Positions 6,724 to 11,380 of a stretch of DNA of 11,380 bases are shown here, one piece after another. The DNA lies in assembly GCA_964383915.1 (NCBI GenBank), contig CAYLJE010000083.1:1-11380 (forward strand), given 5' to 3'. The notes below the pieces were generated by a model. The model saw only the letters and a program-made list of their open reading frames with translations. It was not told the DNA's origin and did no database searches. The position numbers and the translations under genes are program-made. This stretch comes from DRPN01 sp964383915 (GTDB taxonomy: Bacteria; Bacteroidota; Bacteroidia; Bacteroidales; VadinHA17). Numbering within the stretch: the stretch's first letter is position 1; the number at the start of each line of letters is the position of its first letter.

Positions 6724-7764
6724 TTAAAAATGAAATGCTAATGCCGCAAAGCCGAAGACAGCGCCTACACCCATGTTAATGAGTTTTACATAGACAAACT
6801 GTTTGGGCGATTCAGCAAGCAGGGGCAGCATGCCATGGCCGTCCTGTACAATAGAATTGGCAAGCAGGACGCTGAAAGGAATATGTCCCTGGGCAAACAG
6901 CGTAATGAATATCATATGTGGACCCGATTCGGGAATAATACCCACCAGGATAGCCAACACCATCATATAGATGGTATTATTACGGATCCATTCGTTGATA
7001 TCAAAGAATTGTTGCAATGTCAGCAGCACAAGAAACGTACCCCACGTCCAGAGAAAAATACGCAATAGATGTTTACGGATAATATGCTTCCAGAGATGTT
7101 GCTTGATAAAATGTTCGGGAACGGTAGCAATGATAAAAATGGTTGTTATCAATAAAAGTATGAATGTGATCTTTATCCAGTTCCAGGTTTCAGGACCGAT
7201 ATCTCCTGTGAGCAAAAAGATCAGGAAAAGAGAAAATCCAACCAACAGAAGAACACGTTCAAAAGACGGCTTCAGATAATATCCTCTCAGCGTCTTTTTG
7301 TCGAAACATCTGCAGGCAATTTCTTGTCCTTTGTGTATTTCCAGGTGTCCCCGGACAGGGAATAATATTCCTTTTTTTTTCTTTTCAAACGGGTAGATTA
7401 TGAAACCAACCGTGATGCCGATCAGAAAGGTAATGCCCATCAGCATCAATCCTGTTTTTGGAATCATTGCCAATATGACAAATGCCTCATCTCCAAAGGT
7501 AGCAATCATTGTGGTTACCAGTGAAGCAAACCCCATAATACCATGTGTGTAAAGTGAGACAACAGTAAAAGCACCAATGCATCCCGGAGTGGATCCCAAA
7601 AAACCGGCTATTAAAATTTGTACCCATTCCCGTTTTTGCAGGGCATGACTCCAGGTACCTTGCGTTTGTACGTGGATATACTCTACGATCAGCATAATAA
7701 TCAATACAAAGAAAGTAATGACCAGCGCCTCTTTAAAAGTGCCAAGAATGGATGTGAAATTCAT
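6724..7764 (-). CDS. Putative 10-TM heavy-metal exporter (ArsP_2 family)
   Basis: This 346-residue integral inner-membrane protein has about ten hydrophobic segments in two groups, separated by a basic cytoplasmic-looking loop (about 126-168) that contains H140, H144, C151 and C153. The motifs GSTPGCIGAF (57-66), GIIPESGPHM (275-284) and QDGHGMLPLLAESP (307-320) are those of the Pfam ArsP_2 group ('putative, 10TM heavy-metal exporter'), members of which are also annotated as arsenic efflux or manganese transporters. Residues 57-103 and 275-321 align without gaps and share 12 of 47 identities, so the two halves look like an internal duplication. The substrate is not determined by sequence. Its ATG directly follows the gpmA stop (TAAATG), implying translational coupling. 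No metal riboswitch can precede it because there is no leader. Confidence 0.85.
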   Translation of the reverse strand: MNFTSILGTFKEALVITFFVLIIMLIVEYIHVQTQGTWSHALQKREWVQILIAGFLGSTPGCIGAFTVVSLYTHGIMGFASLVTTMIATFGDEAFVILAMIPKTGLMLMGITFLIGITVGFIIYPFEKKKKGILFPVRGHLEIHKGQEIACRCFDKKTLRGYYLKPSFERVLLLVGFSLFLIFLLTGDIGPETWNWIKITFILLLITTIFIIATVPEHFIKQHLWKHIIRKHLLRIFLWTWGTFLVLLTLQQFFDINEWIRNNTIYMMVLAILVGIIPESGPHMIFITLFAQGHIPFSVLLANSIVQDGHGMLPLLAESPKQFVYVKLINMGVGAVFGFAALAFHF

Positions 7765-8445
7765 TTAGAACTCTTTTTTAATAAAGTTATCCCTGTCATA
7801 ATGATAAAGGATCGGTTGTCCCGTGGGGATCTCAAGATTCAGTACCTGTTGTTCACTCAGGTGATCCAGATACATGACGATGGAACGAAGGCTGTTTCCG
7901 TGGGCAGCAACAAAAACATTTTTATTGAGTTTTAAACGCGGAACAATATTTTCCCTGAAAAATGGGATGGTTCGTTCGGCAGTGTCTTTCAGACATTCTC
8001 CGTTAGGGGGCGGGACATCATAGCTGCGTCGCCAGAGATGAACCTGCTCATCTCCATACTGTTCTGCTGTACTGGCTTTGTTTTTCCCTTGCAGCTCTCC
8101 GTAATACCGTTCATTCAGGTGCCAGTCGCGGATGACCGGAATAATGGATTTTTCCATTTCCTCATCGTAAATCCGGGCCCATTCACTTTCTTCTCCCGGT
8201 TCGTTGTGAATAACTACCGGTAAACGGGAGTTTTTGTTATAGGCCATGGAAATCATGGTCGTTTCCATCGCACGTACCAATGTGGAGGTAAAAATGATGT
8301 CAAACTTAAAATCTGCTAATTTCTTTCCTGCATGCGTCGCCTCTTCAATGCCTTTGGGTGTTAAGGGAACATCTACCCAGCCCGTAAAAACATTTAGTTT
8401 GTTCCAGGCTGACTCGCCGTGTCGTAATAATACCAGATCTGCCAT
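7765..8445 (-). CDS. gpmA: 2,3-bisphosphoglycerate-dependent phosphoglycerate mutase, short form
   Basis: Cytoplasmic glycolytic enzyme interconverting 3- and 2-phosphoglycerate through a phosphohistidine. The 226-residue protein keeps the catalytic features: RHGESAWN (R8, H9 as phosphohistidine), STLVRA (R58), LNERYYGELQG (E112 as proton donor), WRR (R139/R140) and HGNS (H182). Compared with E. coli GpmA (about 250 residues, from memory) it has roughly 18 extra residues before LNERYYG (about 68-107). It also lacks about 24 residues in the loop between PPP (145-147) and the TAER segment, and the usual C-terminal tail. The dPGM-specific motifs argue against a generic histidine phosphatase. It lies 104 bases downstream of the MIP18 gene on the same strand and its stop abuts the exporter ATG. 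Confidence 0.92.
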   Translation of the reverse strand: MADLVLLRHGESAWNKLNVFTGWVDVPLTPKGIEEATHAGKKLADFKFDIIFTSTLVRAMETTMISMAYNKNSRLPVVIHNEPGEESEWARIYDEEMEKSIIPVIRDWHLNERYYGELQGKNKASTAEQYGDEQVHLWRRSYDVPPPNGECLKDTAERTIPFFRENIVPRLKLNKNVFVAAHGNSLRSIVMYLDHLSEQQVLNLEIPTGQPILYHYDRDNFIKKEF

Positions 8446-8549
8446 AAAGTTATTTTTTAATTTTCGTTAATAGATATAATCAATATGCCTGAAAGATAGT
8501 GAATACCATTTTCCATCACGCATTAAATTCATCCTTCAACAATCGACAA

Positions 8550-8855
8550 TCATCCTTCTTCTTCCGGTCCCTCCCATGCTTCATGTTCCATCCGGAGAAA
8601 ACGTTCCTTTTCTTCCTCAGTCATTAAAACCATATCAACCCTGACCTTAACCTTTAGTTTTTGTAAAGGTTCGGAAACAGATTGAATCAACGTGTCAGCA
8701 ATCGGTATGTCCGGGAAAGGGAAAGCAAAAGTTACATAGACTATGTCTTCGTCTGTTGAAATATGTTTGACAATTCCCAAATTCAGCAAGGTATGATCTA
8801 TTGCCGGATGTTTAACATTCTTGATGGCTGCAAGAGCTTCTTCTTTGGTTATCAT
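8550..8855 (-). CDS. MIP18 family (DUF59) iron-sulfur assembly-type protein
   Basis: A 101-residue soluble single-domain protein. The order KNVKHPAIDHTLLNLGIVKHI, a VYVTFAFPFPDIP strand-loop, a helix IADTLIQSVSEPLQKL and the strand VKVRVDMV follows the DUF59/MIP18 fold. This fold occurs in SufT and PaaD and at the N-terminus of many Mrp/ApbC ATPases, where it acts in Fe-S cluster maturation. The conserved cysteine of the usual 'T.pgCP' loop is absent: the loop reads PFPDIPI and the protein has no cysteine at all. An acidic C-terminal tail (EAWEGPEEEG) follows. It is divergent from the DUF5320 gene and close to two Mrp-like ATPases, so it may be the detached partner of those ATPases. That role is inferred from context. 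Confidence 0.85.
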   Translation of the reverse strand: MITKEEALAAIKNVKHPAIDHTLLNLGIVKHISTDEDIVYVTFAFPFPDIPIADTLIQSVSEPLQKLKVKVRVDMVLMTEEEKERFLRMEHEAWEGPEEEG

Positions 8856-8884
8856 TATTTAAATAAGTTTGTTTAAAATTACTG

Positions 8885-8892
8885 CAAAAATA
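8885..8892 (-). promoter_or_regulatory. Candidate -7 element for the MIP18 gene
   Basis: The minus strand reads TATTTTTG, a full TAnnTTTG match, about 30 bases before the ATG at 8855. No TTTG is found at the right distance upstream; the expected -33 position falls inside the palindrome at 8909-8930. The divergent promoter could therefore be controlled by whatever binds there. Confidence 0.3.
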
Positions 8893-8903
8893 ATTAAATT
8901 TTT

Positions 8904-8935
8904 TTTGGATATTGAACATATGTTCAATATATTTG
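8904..8935 (+). promoter_or_regulatory. Promoter of the DUF5320 gene
   Basis: TTTG (8904-8907) and TATATTTG (8928-8935) are spaced by 20 bases, an excellent Bacteroidetes -33/-7 promoter. Transcription would start near 8942, about 20 bases before the ATG at 8963. The spacer is almost wholly occupied by a perfect palindrome. Confidence 0.6.
8909..8930. promoter_or_regulatory. Perfect 22-bp palindromic operator
   Basis: The core ATTGAACATATGTTCAAT (8911-8928) is perfectly self-complementary and extends by two further pairs on each side. It lies between the -33 and -7 elements of the DUF5320 promoter, the classic position for a repressor. The TTGAACA..TGTTCAA form resembles 12-2-12 operators of ArsR/SmtB-type metal or redox sensors, from memory of those sites. 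No such regulator is encoded in this window. Confidence 0.65.
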
Positions 8936-8950
8936 TATCATAATTTAAAA

Positions 8951-8958
8951 AAGGAGGT
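8951..8958 (+). promoter_or_regulatory. Full-consensus Shine-Dalgarno of the DUF5320 gene
   Basis: AAGGAGGT is fully complementary to the 16S rRNA anti-Shine-Dalgarno and ends 4 bases before ATG 8963. It fixes the start, excluding an in-frame upstream TTG at 8912 within the operator. It is by far the strongest ribosome binding site in the window. Confidence 0.75.
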
Positions 8959-8962
8959 AATT

Positions 8963-9304
8963 ATGGCAAGAGGTGATAGAACAGGTCCTGACGGATTAGG
9001 ACCATTGACAGGAAGAAGGGCCGGATATTGTGCCGGCTATTCCGTGCCGGGATATATGAATGATGTCCCCGGAGGGGGAAGAGGTTACGGTTACGGAAGA
9101 GGTTACAGGTGGGGTTTAGGAGGAGGATATGGCCGTGGATACCGGTGGGGAGCCGGATATCGCAGGGGTTATTATCCTGACGAAAATCTGCCTGTAGGTG
9201 ATGAAAAGACTTTTCTGGAGAATGAACTGAAATATCTGGAACAAAGACAGAAAGATCTTCAGAAAAGGTTAGGTGATCTGGGTTCTGAGGAGAGAAAGGA
9301 TTAA
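8963..9304 (+). CDS. DUF5320 family Gly/Tyr-rich small protein
   Basis: A 113-residue protein opening with MARGDRTGPDGLGPLTGRR, then AGYC, the hallmark N-terminus of DUF5320 proteins. The middle (about residues 36-72) is very rich in Gly, Tyr and Arg and holds the unit GRGYRWG twice. The C-terminal part (about 80-109) is a charged helix of coiled-coil type (ENELKYLEQRQKDLQKRLGDL). There is a single cysteine (C23). The molecular function of the family is not known to me; members typically sit beside NifX/NifB-like proteins and ferredoxin-type MinD ATPases in anaerobes, which matches the neighbours here. It has its own promoter with a palindromic operator and a strong Shine-Dalgarno, suggesting a conditionally high-output gene. 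A terminator-like hairpin follows, so it may be largely monocistronic. Confidence 0.85.
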   Translation: MARGDRTGPDGLGPLTGRRAGYCAGYSVPGYMNDVPGGGRGYGYGRGYRWGLGGGYGRGYRWGAGYRRGYYPDENLPVGDEKTFLENELKYLEQRQKDLQKRLGDLGSEERKD

Positions 9305-9324
9305 CTCTTTTATCAGAATTATGA

Positions 9325-9347
9325 CCCATTTGTTCAGTGGGCTTTTT
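9325..9347 (+). terminator. Probable rho-independent terminator after the DUF5320 gene
   Basis: CCCATT and AGTGGG (one G-T pair) can form a 6-bp stem with loop TGTTC, followed at once by CTTTTT. It begins 21 bases after the DUF5320 stop codon. The stem is short but the layout is typical. Confidence 0.5.
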
Positions 9348-9392
9348 CTGTGGGCAAAGAAAAGGGTTGGTGTATTTTTTAAGTAATGGAAA

Positions 9393-9425
9393 GGGGTTAT
9401 TTCAAAATTATTTTGAAATAACCCC
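9393..9425. repeat. Strong perfect hairpin (16-bp arms)
   Basis: GGGGTTATTTCAAAAT, one base, then its exact complement form a 33-base near-perfect palindrome between the DUF5320 and first ATPase genes. No T-run follows on the plus strand; on the minus strand a short TTT follows. It could be a (bidirectional) terminator, an mRNA-processing or stability hairpin, or an operator upstream of the -7 element at 9448. Confidence 0.75.
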
Positions 9426-9447
9426 ATTATTATGATCATAAACAGAT

Positions 9448-9455
9448 TACTTTTG
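9448..9455 (+). promoter_or_regulatory. Candidate -7 element for the ATPase pair
   Basis: TACTTTTG is a full match to TAnnTTTG, about 40 bases before ATG 9496. No TTTG lies at the usual 17-23 base distance; the nearest is 32 bases upstream, inside the hairpin's right arm. The promoter may be weak or need an activator, or the genes may rely on read-through. Confidence 0.35.
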
Positions 9456-9495
9456 TAGCCTTGTTTCAGAGACAGATATTATTGTTTTTTTAAGA

Positions 9496-10383
9496 ATGGA
9501 AGTATCGATAGCTAGTGGAAAAGGAGGGACAGGGAAAACCACACTGTCTGTTAATTTAAGTGCTTACATCAGGGATGTTATTGGCAGTCCGGTGACACTG
9601 GCAGATTTGGATGTGGAAGAACCCGATACAGGTATTTTCCTGAAAGGGGAGGTTTTGGAACGGTCGGTAAGATATCGTAAGATACCCCGCTGGAATAAGA
9701 ATACCTGCATTTTATCCGGAGAGTGTAGTGAGGCATGTATGTATAATGCCATTGCTTTTACAGGTAAGTCGGTAATAGTCTTTCCCGAATTGTGTCATGG
9801 TTGTTATGCCTGTTCGGATCTTTGTCCTTCACATTCTCTTCCTATGGTGGATGACAGGATTGGGGAGGTGACGAGATTTCGGGTTTCACTTCCTGGCGTA
9901 AACAAAACTTTTACATGGATAGAAGGTCGCCTGGATATCGGCAGGGAGATGGCCACACCCTTGATTGCACAGACCATTGCTTATACTGAAGCTCATCATG
10001 AGGATGATTCCATTATCCTTTTTGATGCTCCGCCCGGGACATCGTGCCCTATGATGGAAGCAGTCAAAAGATCCGATTATATCCTGATGGTGGCTGAACC
10101 TACCCGTTTTGGGTTGAATGATCTCCATCTTGCTGTGGATACCCTCCGGCAATTGGGAAAAAAGTTTGCCATTGTTATCAACAAAGATAATCCGGATGTT
10201 TCTCTGATTGACGACTATTGCAGGGAGGAAGATATCCGGATTGCAGGCAGGATCCCCCACTTGAGAGAAGTAGCCGAAATTTATGCCCGGGGGGAATTAT
10301 TATATAAAAAGGTGCCGGAAGTGATGCACGCGCTGGAGAAAATTTACAGGCATATTCAAACGATTATTCCGTTACAAAAATAA
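9496..10383 (+). CDS. MinD/Mrp-type P-loop ATPase with inserted ferredoxin domain (first of pair)
   Basis: A 295-residue cytosolic ATPase of the ParA/MinD superfamily. The deviant Walker A motif is GKGGTGKTT (G8-T16, signature K9, catalytic K14), the A' region is LADLDVEEPD (D37/D39) and Walker B is FDAPPG (D177). A bacterial ferredoxin-like insert occupies about residues 65-115. Its second motif is complete (C100, C103, C106, C110, then Pro). Its first reads C71-x2-S74-x2-C77-x3-C81, so one of the four cluster cysteines is serine. Family members occur as tandem pairs in anaerobes, for example in the Desulfovibrio 'orange protein' locus, and are thought to handle Fe-S or metal cofactors. No membrane-targeting helix like that of true MinD is evident. 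The stop is one base from the next ATG (TAATATG). Confidence 0.9.
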   Translation: MEVSIASGKGGTGKTTLSVNLSAYIRDVIGSPVTLADLDVEEPDTGIFLKGEVLERSVRYRKIPRWNKNTCILSGECSEACMYNAIAFTGKSVIVFPELCHGCYACSDLCPSHSLPMVDDRIGEVTRFRVSLPGVNKTFTWIEGRLDIGREMATPLIAQTIAYTEAHHEDDSIILFDAPPGTSCPMMEAVKRSDYILMVAEPTRFGLNDLHLAVDTLRQLGKKFAIVINKDNPDVSLIDDYCREEDIRIAGRIPHLREVAEIYARGELLYKKVPEVMHALEKIYRHIQTIIPLQK

Positions 10384-10384
10384 T

Positions 10385-11266
10385 ATGAAGCAGGTGGTTA
10401 TCATATCTGGAAAAGGGGGTACCGGCAAGACGTCTGTGACAGCATCTTTCGGGTACCTGGCTGGCAAAGATGCTGTTATTGCTGACTGTGATGTGGATGC
10501 GGCCGATATGCACCTGGTTACAGAACCAAGGACATTGGAAAAAAGAGATTTCTACAGTGGTTATGAGGCGGTGATCGATTCGGAAATGTGTGCAGGGTGC
10601 GGTGATTGTATGCAGGTTTGTCATTTCAATGCCGTGGAGCCGGACGGTAATGTATATAAGGTGATCCCGGTGGAGTGTGAAGGATGTGGTTATTGTGCCC
10701 GTATTTGTCCGGTAGAGGCAATTGAAATGAAGTTACTGAAAGCCGGGGAAATTTTTGTGTCCCAGACCCGGATGGATAATTTGTTGGTGCATGCCCGTCT
10801 GGGCATAGGCTCGGATATGTCGGGGAAGCTGGTTTCCGAGGTAAGGAAAGAAGCAAAAAGATGCGCGACAAAAAAAAAGGTGAAATATATTCTTATTGAC
10901 GGATCCCCCGGAATTGGTTGCCCGGTTACAGCATCCATCACCGGAACGGATTATGTTGTTTTTGTCACAGAACCGACCCTTTCGGGAATGCACGATCTGG
11001 AAAGGGTGATGGAAGTGATTCATAATTTTAACCTGCCGGCCGGTTGTATTATCAATAAAGCTGATATTAATACAGAATTAACCGAAGCCCTGAAAAAATT
11101 TGTGGCACGGAATAAACTAGACCTGCTGGCTATCATCCCTTATGACAAGCACTTCTCAGAAGCTATTAATACCGGAAAAAGTGTGGTGGAAGAGAATAAT
11201 GAAGTAGCTTCGCTGCTGAAAAAAGCATGGAGGCTTCTCGAGGAAAAACTAATGACCAAAATTTAA
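10385..11266 (+). CDS. MinD/Mrp-type P-loop ATPase with inserted ferredoxin domain (second of pair)
   Basis: A 293-residue paralogue of the preceding protein with the same architecture. The deviant Walker A is GKGGTGKTS (G9-S17, K10 and K15), A' is IADCDVDAAD (D34/D36) and Walker B is IDGSPGIGCP (D172). The ferredoxin insert (about 65-112) has two complete CxxCxxCxxxC motifs: C69, C72, C75, C79 and C98, C101, C104, C108-Pro, so two [4Fe-4S] clusters are expected. The one-base gap to the upstream gene implies coupled translation and roughly equal amounts, consistent with a heterodimer; ParA/MinD proteins dimerise on ATP. A role in metal-cofactor or Fe-S cluster loading onto a partner is inferred from family context. 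True septum-site MinD or nitrogenase NifH are excluded by the insert and motifs. Confidence 0.92.
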   Translation: MKQVVIISGKGGTGKTSVTASFGYLAGKDAVIADCDVDAADMHLVTEPRTLEKRDFYSGYEAVIDSEMCAGCGDCMQVCHFNAVEPDGNVYKVIPVECEGCGYCARICPVEAIEMKLLKAGEIFVSQTRMDNLLVHARLGIGSDMSGKLVSEVRKEAKRCATKKKVKYILIDGSPGIGCPVTASITGTDYVVFVTEPTLSGMHDLERVMEVIHNFNLPAGCIINKADINTELTEALKKFVARNKLDLLAIIPYDKHFSEAINTGKSVVEENNEVASLLKKAWRLLEEKLMTKI

Positions 11267-11280
11267 CCGGGAAATAGAAT

Positions 11281-11380
11281 ATGAAACAGACGACAGATAC
11301 AACAGAAAACGGGGGAGAGAAAAAAACGCTTCGTTCTTTGCGTGAGATATTTAAGGAAATAAAGAAAAAAAGATATTTAA
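11281..11380 (+). CDS. Start of an unidentified gene (cut by the window end)
   Basis: ATG at 11281, 14 bases after the stop of the second ATPase, opens a frame of 33 codons with no stop before the window ends. The N-terminus begins MKQTTDTTENGGEKK and continues into a basic segment (LREIFKEIKKKRYL). It is hydrophilic, with no signal peptide in what is visible and no family motif. The short gap suggests it belongs to the same operon as the ATPase pair. Its identity is the key missing clue to the locus. Confidence 0.6.
   Translation, partial: MKQTTDTTENGGEKKTLRSLREIFKEIKKKRYL

Noticed and set aside
7765..7800. Metal-sensing riboswitch upstream of the exporter
   Set aside because: The exporter ATG follows the gpmA stop directly, leaving no untranslated leader.
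7618..7935. 105-residue plus-strand frame spanning the gpmA/exporter junction
   Set aside because: It runs opposite two well-supported genes and has no recognisable motif.
8912..8962. Upstream TTG start for the DUF5320 protein
   Set aside because: It lies inside the palindrome and upstream of the -7 element, and AAGGAGGT is correctly placed for ATG 8963, which begins the conserved MARGD sequence.
8961..9329. 122-residue minus-strand frame opposite the DUF5320 gene
   Set aside because: The plus-strand gene has a hallmark N-terminus, promoter and Shine-Dalgarno; the opposite frame is open only because of Gly/Arg-rich codon use.
9496..11266. Cell-division MinD or nitrogenase NifH identity for the ATPase pair
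   Set aside because: Both proteins carry a ferredoxin insert absent from MinD and NifH and lack an obvious membrane-targeting tail; they fit the Mrp/ORP-type ferredoxin ATPases.

Overview
The window looks like chromosomal DNA of an anaerobic member of the Bacteroidota, probably Bacteroidales or a close relative. The protein types fit this: a membrane-anchored M23 peptidase divergent from alaS, a truncated Bacteroidetes-style long-chain acyl-CoA ligase, and a Cofac_haem_bdg (ChaN-like) protein. Several upstream regions carry the phylum's promoter signature (TTTG, about 20 nt, TAnnTTTG), and most genes lack a Shine-Dalgarno sequence. Ferredoxin-type MinD ATPases suggest an anaerobe. There are no rRNA, tRNA or CRISPR features and no recognisable insertion sequence. 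The species cannot be named from this sequence.

Layout, left to right. A possible 3' gene tail (2-52) precedes an M23 peptidase gene on the minus strand (84-1055), which is divergent from alaS (1185-3818). Directly against the alaS stop codon, on the minus strand, lies the first ~48 codons of an AMP-forming long-chain acyl-CoA ligase, with a good promoter still in place: a decapitated gene remnant. A ChaN-like secreted protein follows (4147-5016). After ~390 bases of repeat-like intergenic DNA comes a block entirely on the minus strand: a small HTH protein and an HD-domain phosphohydrolase (6548 to 5410), then a MIP18/DUF59 protein, a short-form 2,3-BPG-dependent phosphoglycerate mutase and a 10-TM ArsP_2-type heavy-metal exporter (8855 to 6724). 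The mutase stop and exporter start abut exactly (TAAATG).

The right-hand part is the most interesting. Divergent from the MIP18 gene is a Gly/Tyr-rich DUF5320 protein, then two tandem MinD/Mrp-type ATPases with inserted bacterial ferredoxin domains, then the start of a further gene that runs off the window. The DUF5320 promoter holds a perfect 22-bp palindrome between its -33 and -7 elements, a textbook repressor position, which could also reach the divergent MIP18 promoter. DUF5320, free-standing DUF59 and paired ferredoxin-MinD ATPases together resemble the 'orange protein' (ORP)/NifX-type metal-cofactor clusters of sulfate reducers and other anaerobes. My inference is that this is a locus for Fe-S or Mo/Cu-type cluster assembly or trafficking under a metal- or redox-responsive regulator. 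Oddities include a Cys-to-Ser change in the first cluster motif of the first ATPase and a complete absence of cysteine in the DUF59 protein.
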